DNA of 64,000 nucleotides from Vicugna pacos (lineage: Eukaryota; Chordata; Mammalia; Artiodactyla; Camelidae). This document shows, piece after piece, positions 1-8,193 of the stretch. Position 1 is the first letter of the stretch, and the number at the start of each line of letters is the position of its first letter. Under the pieces are notes generated by a model, which saw nothing but the letters and a program-made list of their open reading frames with translations, made no database searches and was not told the origin of the DNA. The stretch covers positions 59,406,484 through 59,470,483 of the forward strand of contig NC_132998.1 of assembly GCF_048564905.1 (NCBI RefSeq). The letters are read 5' to 3'. The translations under genes and the position numbers were made by a program.

Positions 1-916
1 GGGCCCCCCTCTGCAGGAAGCCCTCGCCGAGAGCTCTCAGACCCACGCCTCTCACATCCCTGGCCCCCTTCAGCCCACTTCTAGAGGCCTCACCAGGGTC
101 CCACTGCAGCACCCTGGCTGGGGTCACCAGCGACCACCACGATGTTCACCCCAAGACTGAGTCTTGGTCCTCTTCCCTGATCGCCCATCAGCAGCCCTTG
201 GCCTCAGGACTTTCCCCTCGCAAGGGCACACTCCATCCTCTGCCCCCTGCTTAGCCTTATCTGCTTGTGCCACCGGCCTCCACCTTGCCCAGCCTCACAC
301 TCTATAGACGCCCATCCAGATGCCAACAACTCCCCAGCTCCTGCCCCCAGCCCAGGCTTCACCGCACCCTGCCCCCGTGCTCACGCAGCTGCGTGCTGGT
401 AACTTGGTCCGAAGCCCTTGGCCACCCTCGTGTCCCCTTGCCAGACACCTAATCCACTAGGAAACCAAATGGACTCTCTTTCCAAAATACACCCAGACTC
501 CAGCCCTGCCCCACTTCACCGCTGCCTCCCGGGCCCACACAGCTGGGCTTCCACCTGGGTCACCCTTGCACCTGCTCCTTCCAGCGTTCCCCAGGGTTCA
601 CACGCCTCCACCCTGTGCCCACAAGGCCTCCTGATCTATGCCAGGATCTCCCCTCCTGCTCCCTCCCACACTCACTCACTCACTCCCCCCACACACCCTC
701 CTGCCGTACAGGTGCTCCCCAGGGATGCCTGTGGGTGTTCTTGCCCAGGCCGTGGAGAAGGGATGCGTCTCAGGCCTCACTGTGTCCAAAGTACCAGGCC
801 TGCGTGCGCTGTGTTCCAGAACTAAGCCAAACCCAATGTGTCAACAGGCCCAGGACTGGAGACAACCCAGGAAGGGAAGAGGAGGCTGGGGAGGCGGTCC
901 GGGGTCTGGACTTTAC
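1..916 (-). other. MRTFA: MRTFA intron, partial (before the final exon)
   Basis: GC-rich intron sequence downstream of the DLFDILI exon. I looked on the minus strand for the conserved C-terminal sequence of MRTF-A and did not find it. The stretch around 650-710 is rich in CACTC and CCACAC and is low in complexity. Nothing else is recognised. Confidence 0.85.
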
Positions 917-977
917 CTCCGCTCTGAATAAGAATGTCAAACAGGTCATCCATCTGCTGGCTTGAGGAACCATTTTC
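917..977 (-). CDS. MRTFA: MRTFA exon with DLFDILI motif, last exon in the window
   Basis: This 61-base exon encodes ENGSSSQQMDDLFDILIQSG and ends one base into the next codon (Glu in human, followed by ISADF). The acidic-hydrophobic MDDLFDILI helix is identical to human as I recall it. The acceptor is TTTTTGTCCCACAG and the donor is GTAAAGTCC. The next exon, which would carry the transactivation domain ending near LQLHWDSCL, is not found between this point and position 1. The window therefore ends inside the following intron. Confidence 0.94.
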
Positions 978-1306
978 CTGTGGGACAAAAATAGGACACA
1001 AAGATGAAAACCCACAGCAGGAGGCCCCAGACTGGCTCAGGGCACAGACCGTACCTTCTGCCCCTGAGCCAGCAGCCAGAGCCACAGAGCTCACCGGCCT
1101 GCGCTCAGGCTGTGGGGCCCACACTCACTAATCAGGGACAGGCCCTGGCACTCCTGCCAGTGACAGCCCACGCTCCAGGGCCTCTCTGACCCTACAGGAC
1201 CGGCTCCTGCCCGCCCCGGTCCTCCAGCTGGGCCCAGGGACTGTGGGAGCCCAGCCCAGGAACCCAGGCAGCCGCCCACGCAGCCAGGCCTGTCTACCCT
1301 CCTGAC
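978..1306 (-). other. MRTFA: MRTFA intron (329 bases)
   Basis: Short GC-rich intron with canonical ends (GTCAGG donor, CCCACAG acceptor on the minus strand). No repeat is recognised. If it were retained, the frame would continue for about 70 codons and then stop. Confidence 0.9.
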
Positions 1307-1459
1307 CTGCTGTCTGGGCTGCTGGCTCACAGCTTCCTCATAGCCAGGTGGCTCCTTCTTCGGCAGAGAAGTGGGGGTCCCAAAAATGGGCTGTGTCGGG
1401 TGCTCCAGGTCCATCTGGGCTGGTGGGCCAGGAGCTGGAGAACCAGGCTGGGACAAGGG
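1307..1459 (-). CDS. MRTFA: MRTFA exon with PPGY motif
   Basis: This 153-base exon is 51 codons, PLSQPGSPAPGPPAQMDLEH, then PTQPIFGTPTSLPKKEPPGY and EEAVSQQPRQQ. It agrees closely with human. PPGY fits the PPxY pattern that binds WW domains, and MRTF is reported to contact YAP through such a motif. I chose the TAG acceptor (CTGTCTAG) because it gives PLSQ after QQ, matching human PSSQ. A CAG twelve bases inside would also keep the frame but drop those four residues. The donor is GTCAGGAGG. Both ends are in phase 0, so skipping would also preserve the frame. Confidence 0.93.
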
Positions 1460-2354
1460 CTAGACAGGAGAACGGTGAGAGAACCAGCGGTGGGGTGAGG
1501 GCAGCCGCGGGGCCCCGCGCGCTCCAGGAAGGCACAGCGGGAGGCGTCTACCTTCTGGGCCCGGCCAGCTTTGCTACCTGCACTGGCTCTCGGGGGGCTC
1601 TCATGGAAGCCACTAGGGAAGAAGGGATACGGGGTCGGGGAGTCCCTGACCTCTGACCCTGCAGAGGCTGACTGGCTCCCTGGGGTTTGGTATAAGGCAC
1701 GCGGGGCACAGGCAGGGTCTCTAGGCTGACTCCCCTTCCCCCAGGAGTTTCTGCCTGAGGCTGCTCAGGGGCCCTCGCCTCCCATCCTGGAGTGCCTGGT
1801 TCCTGCCACCGCCCCTCTACCCTGGGACTGGCAATGCTAAGAGGCCACACAAAGCCTAAATCAGCCTCACCTTTGGACCAGGCTGAGTGGAGGGTCTGGG
1901 CTGTGAGGGTGGCAGCAGCAGGGAGCCCGCAGCCAACGACACCTTGGTTGGGGGCGGCTGGCCTCTCTGAGGGAAGAGGAGTGGTGCTCATGTCAGGCCC
2001 AGTTGGGAGGCCCCCAGCCAGATCCTGACAGAGCCCAGCCCAGCCCTCTCCCAGGCAGGGGCTGTCCTGAGCCTCACCTGGGCCCACCCCACCCCACAAG
2101 CAGAGGTCACGGCGCCCCAGCCTGGGTGGGGCTGCTTGGGAGCCATCTGCCAGGTATAGAAATGTTCTGACACTGATGGCCAGACAGGCGGGCATTCCCT
2201 CATGGCTCCACCCACATGGCTGTGGGGTCTCAAGCAGGTGTCTTACCCTTCCCAAGTCTTAGGAAAACAAGCACTACCTGCCCAGCCAAGGGGTGCCTGG
2301 TGAATGCGGGGCTGTCATTAAAGGTATCTTTGCACCCTTCTATGGCCCCAGTAC
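1460..2354 (-). other. MRTFA: MRTFA intron (895 bases)
   Basis: GC-rich intron between the large exon and the PPGY exon. It contains a 235-codon minus-strand open frame (1548-2255) that resembles no family I know. The length is not a multiple of three, so retention would shift the frame. No repeat is recognised. Confidence 0.88.
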
Positions 2355-3590
2355 CTGCTGGGGGCTCCCGCCAGCCAGGCCAGGGCTGTCTGCATTCTTA
2401 TTGGTCACGGTGAGGACAAGGTGGGTCCCTGTGGAGTCAGTGACGAGGGTGGGAGGTGTGACCCCCTTGATGAAGCTGGGGCCCTGTGGGCTCTGAAGCA
2501 GCTGGGGGGCTGGGGCTGGTTCAGGTTCGGGCGGCACGGCTTCCTGCTTCACCACCACCGCCGAGGGCACCAGGGCACTGGTGTCTACGTGCTGGGCAGC
2601 AGGGGCTGCCAGGCTGGGGCTGAAGGGGTGGTCAGGGCCCGGAGGCTGCCTGCTCAGCTGACAGCTGGAGAAGCTGCTCTCCTGCTTCACTGCAGAGCCG
2701 AGAGGGACCAGGGCTGGGGCCGGGCCGGATTCCTGCTTCACCACCATGGCTGGGGACACCAGGGCACCGATGTCTACATGCTGGGCAGCGGGGGCTGTAA
2801 GGCTGGGGCTAAAGGGGTGGTCAGGGCCCGGGGGCTGCCTGCTCAGCTGACAGCTGGAGAAGCTGCTCTCTTGCTTCACTGCGGTGCTGAGAGGGGCTGG
2901 GGCCGGGGCCGGGGCCGGGTCTGGGTCTGGGTCTGGGGCCGAGGCTGGTGTGGGCTGCTGGGCCCGCTTCTCCTGCTCCAGCTGCAGCCTAAGCCACTCC
3001 ACCAGCTGCTGCTTCTGCCGGAGCATGCGGGTCAACTCCTCAATCTGCTTGTCCTTTTCCTGCAGCATCTGGTCCTTGTCACGCCCCTCTAGCTCTGCCC
3101 GCACCCCAGGGCTCAGACAGCAGGACCCGGCCCGGGGGCCCTCCTCCTTCACAAGGATCTGCAGTGGTGAGGCCTGCAGGGTGAGCTGGGTCAGTGGCGA
3201 CGTCACCATCTCGCCAAAGGTATCCCCGGGCGTGGAATTCTCATCACCAGTGCTGAGCAGAGAACGCTCCGAAGGGGTGGGAGACACGGGGGGTGTGGAG
3301 CCCGTGCTGCCAAACTTCACCACTCCGTTGCTAGTCACTGTGGCCACCACCACCTCAGCTGGGGCCAGGCCCGCTGCCACCAGGGCGGGCCCCGTGCTTA
3401 GCCGGGCTGCCGGAAAGGCAACCACCACCTCGCCAGCCTTGGGCAGGATGGAGGCGGCGGTGGGGGCCTTGGGCGCTCCGGGGGCAGGGCTGACTTGTTC
3501 TTGGTAGGCGCGCAGGCGCTCGATCAGGTCCGTCTTGGTGCCGGAGACGGGCAGTGACCGCAACTTCAGCTCCTGCTTCAGCTCTGCCAC
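2355..3590 (-). CDS. MRTFA: MRTFA large exon: SAP domain, leucine zipper, duplicated VKQE region
   Basis: This 1,236-base exon is exactly 412 codons with no stop. Residues 1-33 complete the SAP domain (VAELKQELKLRSLPVSGTKT, then DLIERL), a fold known for DNA or chromatin contact. The middle TPPVSPTPSERSLLSTGDE block is conserved. LQEKDKQIEELTRMLRQKQQ followed by LVEWLRLQLEQEKR is the leucine-zipper dimerisation coil. After it come a Pro-Asp/Pro-Ala tract and a 63-residue segment in two tandem copies (2729-2917 and 2540-2728), each with AVKQE and VVKQE. Human has a single copy from memory. With LVKEE at 3141-3152 this gives five SUMO-type sites instead of three. The acceptor is CCCCTTGCAG and the donor is GTACTGGGG; both ends are in phase 0. 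Confidence 0.95.
2540..2917 (-). repeat. MRTFA: Tandem in-frame duplication, 2 x 189 bp, inside MRTFA
   Basis: Bases 2729-2917 and 2540-2728 align head to tail with a period of 189. The encoded 63-residue units both start AVKQESSFSSCQLSRQPPG. They differ at six of the first 51 residues and are more diverged in the last twelve. The divergence argues against an assembly duplicate. The flanks are Pro-Ala-rich on both sides. Confidence 0.95.
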
Positions 3591-3859
3591 CTGCAAGGGG
3601 ATGGAGAGTCAGGGCAGCAGGGAGACTAAAGGAACTGGGTCTGAGCAGGACAGTCGTGGGAAGATGAGCGGGACAAACTTTTTGTTTGTTAGGCCTTATT
3701 GGTCTGGGCCCCACCGGCCACTGGGAGAGCGAGATGTGGACTGCCCAACGGCCTCGCCACACCACGGGGTTGGTTGGATGCTCCCGCCCCCGTGTCTGGG
3801 CAAGACATGCCCTCAGCTGTCCCGGCCCCAGAGTGGTGCCTGGTGACCAATAAATACTT

Positions 3860-3990
3860 AATTGAACTGACTGGATTTTACAGAGTAAACTGAGCTCATG
3901 GAAGTGGAACAAGTTCTTCAGGATCACAGGCTGGGTAGCGGCAGAGCCAGGGGTTAAAGCTGGGTCTGGGGGACTCTGAGGCCCGTGTCC
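3860..3990 (-). repeat. Possible MIR fragment
   Basis: The order of the MIR core in reverse sense is faintly visible, ending in GGCAGAGCCAGGGGTTAAAGC. Strongly eroded. Confidence 0.35.
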
Positions 3991-4199
3991 AGCTGCCCCC
4001 ATAAGGGCCGTGTCTTGCTGGAATCTGGGTCATAGCTCAGGAGGGACCAGCCTGGTTCAGAGGACAAACTCTAGAGGGCGAACATGATCCATTCCGCTTT
4101 CTGATCGGGGCAGAGGAAACAGGCCAGGCCCAGGTCATGTCCCACCCTCCAAGGCCAGGCAGACGCAGCACTTGTGGGGCAGATTCAGCAGGACACTAA

Positions 4200-4390
4200 C
4201 CGGCAACGTGGAGCCCTGAGTCTGAACCCCAGATCTACGTGCCTTGGGTGAGCCTCTCCACTCTTCTCGGCCCCTGCCTGCTCATCCTCATGCTGGGGTG
4301 ACACTGCCTGTTTCTCACTCTGCACTGTAGAGGCCACAAGGATTAGAGGCGTGTAAGCACCTGGTAAGCCCCGCGGTCCTGGACAGACAC
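4200..4390 (+). repeat. Possible MIR fragment
   Basis: GAGTCTGAACCCCAGATC followed by GTGAGCCTCTCCACTC and CTCATCCTCAT follows the order of the MIR consensus. Eroded. Confidence 0.35.
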
Positions 4391-4620
4391 TGGCTGATGC
4401 CGTTAATGACCACAGTGACACGGCTGATGTCACGGATGACCAGAGCCAGGAGGGGCTCGGGGCAGGCTCCCAGCCTCTGCTGGAGGAGACCAGAGCTTTC
4501 CATGGCCGTGGTCCTGGGCCGGCTGTCTTCCCTGCCTGAAAACAAGCACCCAACTGCCCCCAGGGGAGGGCAGGCCAGCAGCAGCTCAAGGCCTCCAGTG
4601 GGACGGGCACGGCCACCTAC

Positions 4621-4792
4621 CTTCATATCGTCCAGGTTGGCGGGCAGGGCCCCCGGCTTGCCAGTTAGTGAGGCACTGTTCTGACGTGCCAGCCCTCCGG
4701 GCCCAGGGCCGCCTGAGCCAGAGCTGCTGCTGCTGGCGGAAAGGCTGCGCATTGGAGGGGCCCCACTGCTTCCCAGAGCCTCGCCCGCTGGC
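4621..4792 (-). CDS. MRTFA: MRTFA exon, Ser/Gly linker leading into the SAP domain
   Basis: This 172-base exon encodes PAGEALGSSGAPPMRSLSAS, a serine run, SGSGGPGPGGLARQNSAS and LTGKPGALPANLDDMK. The final NLDDMK opens the first helix of the SAP domain, which the next exon completes, so the domain is split by an intron. The Ser/Gly tract is longer and more Gly-rich than in human as I recall it, while ARQNS and the residues after it are conserved. The acceptor is TTTCTTCCCAG and the donor is GTAGGTGGCC. The upstream intron is only 196 bases. Confidence 0.94.
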
Positions 4793-4988
4793 CTGGGAAG
4801 AAAGGGAAGGAGTAAGCCCCCATCAAGCATCACCCGCGGCCTCTGCAGGGCCGGGCAGAGATGGGCGTGGGCGAGGGCCCCGCCCAGAGACCACTCGTGC
4901 AGGACCAGACCAAAGGGTCCTGGAAGGTCCAGGTCCGCCCCCAAGGCCCGGCACCCGCCCGTTCCGGGGGCCCGGGGCGGGCTCCTAC

Positions 4989-5242
4989 TTGGGTGGGGCA
5001 GGCAGGATGGTCTGGTAGTTGTAGTGCTGCTGCTGCTGCTGGTTGAGGATCTGGAGCTGCAGGAAGAGCTGCTGCTGCTGCAGGATCCTGGCATAGGAGG
5101 AATCCATGGGGGGCGCCCCCTTGTCCTGCTTTTGGTCCGGGGGGATGTACTGGTGATACTTGAGCTTCTTCACCTTTGGCTTCAGCTCCTTGGCTTTCTT
5201 GCTGCGCTGAGACTTCTCACCGGCAGCCTTAGGTTGGCTTTG
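4989..5242 (-). CDS. MRTFA: MRTFA exon with B1 basic box and Gln-rich region
   Basis: This 254-base exon encodes QSQPKAAGEKSQRSKKAKEL, then KPKVKKLKYHQYIPPDQKQD, and ends in ILQQQQLFLQLQILNQQQQQ and HYNYQTILPAPP. The lysine-rich KKAKELKPKVKKLKYHQYIP stretch is the B1 box. It is known to contact SRF and to act in nuclear import, and the glutamine-rich segment after it also supports the SRF interaction. The five-glutamine run has the same length as I recall in human and is not an expansion. The acceptor is TGCCCCCAG and the donor is GTAGGAGCC, which splits the Lys codon AA/G. Confidence 0.95.
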
Positions 5243-5549
5243 CTGGGGGCACAGGAGCAGAGGGTGAAGTCAGGGGCAGTCTCGGCTCTGGGAGGCTAGG
5301 CCTCCAACGGGCACCTGAGTGGCTTCTGAGAAGCCTGGCCCGTCCCACGCTCCCTGCTAGATGGCTCCCTGCCCAAAGTAGAGGTCTCATCAGTGCCAGG
5401 AGTGTGCAGGGGAGGGGGCAGGGCTGGTGGGGGGCTGTGACAAGCCCCACTCTTAAAAGAGCTTTAGCCCAAACGCATAGGCCAGGCATCACCATGACCC
5501 CAAGCACAGAGTGAATGCAACAAAGACGGAAAACAGCTGATCTGTGGAG

Positions 5550-5740
5550 CACACACGGCTCACACCGGGTGCTTTACAAAGACCACGTCACACAGAATTG
5601 CAAGAACCCTGCCTGGGTTCTACTTGAAAAAAGCAGCAGCAGAGAAGTCACTTGCCCAAGGTCACACAGTGATCGTGATCTTGCCGTGTGAAGGAGCTGG
5701 GACCCAAACCCAGGACTCCGAAAGTTCATGTTCATTCACC
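5550..5740 (-). repeat. MIR SINE
   Basis: GAAGTCACTTGCCCAAGGTC followed by ACACAGTGATCG and GGACCCAAACCCAGGACTCC is the MIR core in reverse sense. Well preserved over about 190 bases. Confidence 0.65.
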
Positions 5741-6999
5741 ACTGGGCCTCCAAACACTCCCAGTGGGCACTCAGCAGACCAGGAGGCCCGCAGGTCACGC
5801 TCGGGAAGCCATCTTTGGGCGAGGGAGGGTGAAGCTGGACGGGCCAACAGTCAGCGGCACTGAGTGCCAGGGAAGGACCACGGAGGGCTCAGCAGTTTCT
5901 GAGCAGAGAAAGGCAGACAAGGGTGAAGACTTGATGCAGGGGTCAGCTGGGGTCTGACCGGGGGCATCGGGGACTGGCGGGAAGGTCTCAGTAGAGGCGA
6001 CTGACTAGGAACAATGGACAACAGAACACGTGGCAGGTGAATAGGTACAAGGTTCAAAGTTCTGAGCTCTGGCAATTGTGACAATGGTGGCCCCTTTGTG
6101 GAAGTTGAGAAGAGGTTCTGGTCAAGCCAGGGAGGACGGAAAGAGGGAGGAGCAGGAGCAAGCTGCTGAGCTGGAGCTGGCAGAGCACCCAAGAAGATGG
6201 AGAGGGGCCGGGGAGAGGACCAGAGAAAGGCTGAGGGCACGAGAAAGAGGCCCACGGCCAGCCTGGGAGTACCCTACAGAAAGGGAGGAAGACGGGGGGG
6301 CAGGGGACAGAGGCCCATGGGGGCTGGGGAGCCAGAGCCAGAGACTGAGGCACTACCCCAAAAAGAAGAAGTGAGGTACACGCCGTTCTCTCAAATGTGT
6401 GGTGCTCACAGGAAGGCACCAGTCGTGTGATGAGGAGCAGGTCTGAGGGAGGAGTTCTGGGGGAAAACCTCTGACATCAAGAACAGACAGCAGAGGCAAG
6501 GGAGGTGCCCAATGATGAGGAAGTGGGGCCTCACGGAGACGCAAATGGGGCAGGCCTCGGGACGGGGGCACCACACAGAAAGGCTTCAGAGACCCCGCGA
6601 ACGTACAGGGAGCACCCGGGGGCACAGCGAGCGCTCAGCTAAAGCCAGCTCCTGGGATGTGAGCAGCAGGAGAGGAATACAGATGGCCCGAGACTCTGAG
6701 CCGGGGGCAGGGTCTGTGTGGAAGCACCAGAGAATCAGACAAAGCAGGAAGCAAGTGGGGTGGGAAGGAAGGGCCCCTGCGCAGCAGGAGCGGAGCACAG
6801 GTGTGGAGGGCGGCGGGTGGGGCTCAGGTCCCAGAGACTGAGCAGGAGGCTCAGCAGGGCGAGGAGGACCAGGCATTGGCTCTAGGTGCTGCTGAACTTA
6901 ACCCCAGTGCCAAGCACTATGTCCCCACACAGAGGTCCCCATGGGTGTCTCGTGGGGTTGATGGTAAACCCTGCCCCTTCAGATATTTCAGGTCAGGCC

Positions 7000-7150
7000 T
7001 TGGAGGAGGAGAATGAAAACAAAATACCCAGCATGGCCAGCTGGGTGACCTTGGGCCCATCACCTCACTCTCAGTTCCACCACTGGCAGAAGAGGTTCTA
7101 TTATGGTCTCACGAGGCTAGGAGTAGACAGAGGAGACATGTGGGCACGTT
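7000..7150 (+). repeat. Probable MIR fragment
   Basis: GCTGGGTGACCTTGGGCCCA followed by TCACTCTCAGTTCC is the sense MIR core. Confidence 0.45.
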
Positions 7151-7390
7151 TCCTGGGGAGGGCAGGAGTGAGAGCCTGCCCCGCCGTGCTCAGTAAACGG
7201 TGTCTGTGACCAGGACAACCAGTGTCCACGGAGAGAACAGGCAGGTCTCCCACGGTACCCTGGTGACCTCTGCTGGCCCCTGACCAGGAGGAGAAGACAG
7301 GCACCCCCACTCGCTGTCCCCACCCTGGAATGAAGTCATGGCAGGGCTCGGAGGGACATGGGGAGGAGGCAGTCGGCTGGAGGTCTATAC

Positions 7391-7522
7391 CTTAATGAGT
7401 GTGGGGAGGGGCTTGGCAGCGGGGACCGCGGTTCCGTTGGTGAGGCTGGGAGGCAGAGGAGGCTGCTCCGCCAGGAAAAGTGTTTCTCCGGACTCCGGGC
7501 CCACTGGGAGTTGAGACACAAC
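7391..7522 (-). CDS. MRTFA: MRTFA exon, proline-containing linker before the B1 box
   Basis: This 132-base exon is 44 whole codons, from VVSQLPVGPESGETLFLAEQ through PPLPPSLTNG to TAVPAAKPLPTLIK. The ends LFLAEQPPLP and PTLIK agree with human MRTF-A. Human carries a longer proline run at this point (PPLPPPPLLPPSL from memory), so this copy is about six residues shorter. The acceptor is TCTCTCCCAG and the donor is GTATAGACC. Both ends are in phase 0, so the exon could be skipped without a frameshift. It forms the linker between the RPEL region and the SRF-binding basic box. Confidence 0.94.
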
Positions 7523-8017
7523 CTGGGAGAGAAGAGGGGAAGTGAGGACACTCTGGCTGCTCCAGAAGCTGAACCATCTCCAGGCTCCACTGGCAATGCA
7601 GCCCTGCCCTGCCCTGCCCGGAGGTGGGCGGCTGTCACCTCCTCGGACACTGTCACCGTTGGGGGGCAAATGGGAGGGGTGAGAAGAGGAGCCCCCAGGG
7701 TGGCAGGGGAAGGGGACTGGCACAGGGGAGGCAGAGGGTGGTGAAAGGATCATGGAGCTGAACACACGCAGGAAAAGCGGCTGTTCTGAGAGTGGACTTG
7801 GGGCCGCCAGGGAGGCCTGGGAATCTAACTGCCAGGCAGCCCCGCCAGCGTCCTCCATGGCGGCCCACAGCCGACACCTCCCAGCTACTAAGCTACGTGG
7901 GCAGCACCCTCTGGCTTCCCCGTCCCACTTGGCCAAGTGAGGGACCTCACCCTGGGCTGCTCCAGCAGGTCTGGGGCCCTGGGGAGCAGGGGAAGCATCG
8001 GGAGTGGGCAAGCTCAC
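7523..8017 (-). other. MRTFA: MRTFA intron, 495 bases, fully open in the gene's frame
   Basis: The intron has normal ends (GTGAGCTT donor, TCTCTCCCAG acceptor), is exactly 165 codons long and has no stop in the frame of the flanking exons. Retention would insert a Pro/Ser/Gly-rich segment starting VSLPTPDASPAPQGP into MRTF-A without a frameshift. Whether it is ever retained cannot be judged from sequence. It is listed again as a finding. Confidence 0.9.
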
Positions 8018-8193
8018 CTGAGTGGGGGACACAGAGGTGGCACTGGGCAGTGGCTCGCTGACTCGGGCTTCCAGAGGTGATGGCACCGAGCCCTGGGACT
8101 CATGGCTGGCAGGCTGCTCAGGAGATAAGGCATCACTGCTGTCCTCGTCAAAGGAAGAGCTGTCTGCTACCTTCGGGTAGTTTACCTGGCCCA
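8018..8193 (-). CDS. MRTFA: MRTFA exon encoding the acidic Ser/Pro linker
   Basis: This 176-base exon encodes VGQVNYPKVADSSSFDEDSS, then DALSPEQPASHESQGSVPS and PLEARVSEPLPSATSVSPTQ. It follows the RPEL region and precedes the basic box. The composition is acidic and Ser/Pro-rich with several SP sites, typical of a phosphorylated linker; kinases of the ERK type are known to act on MRTF-A, though I assign no individual site. The acceptor is TTTTCAG and the donor is GTGAGCTT after the Gln codon CAG. The downstream intron (7523-8017) stays open in this same frame, so read-through would not stop the protein. Confidence 0.94.

Larger units (their letters stand above)
3591..4620 (-). other. MRTFA: MRTFA intron within the SAP domain (1,030 bases)
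   Basis: This intron interrupts the SAP domain after DDMK. It holds two faint MIR-like traces, about 3860-3990 (minus sense) and 4200-4390 (plus sense). The rest is GC-rich with no recognised feature. Confidence 0.9.
5243..7390 (-). other. MRTFA: MRTFA intron (2,148 bases)
   Basis: It contains a MIR (5550-5740), a probable second MIR (7000-7150) and a plus-strand purine-rich stretch of GAGG and GGAGA runs at about 6090-6370. The open frames here look like composition effects. Confidence 0.9.

Noticed and set aside
418-825. 135-codon plus-strand open frame near the left edge
   Set aside because: Low-complexity Pro/Ser/His-rich translation in GC-rich intron, with no conserved motif and no sign of being the missing MRTFA last exon.
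1-916. Possible final MRTFA exon with the transactivation domain
   Set aside because: Searching the minus strand for the conserved C-terminal words (EDFLESS, LDLADGHLD, LHWDS) found none, so the exon must lie outside the window.
1548-2255. 235-codon minus-strand open frame in an MRTFA intron
   Set aside because: The sequence is GC-rich, no family is recognisable, the intron length is not a multiple of three and the frame does not join the exons.
5030-5095. CTG/CAG-rich stretch as a triplet-repeat expansion
   Set aside because: It encodes the conserved Gln-rich segment of MRTF-A with QQQQ and QQQQQ runs, about the human length as recalled.
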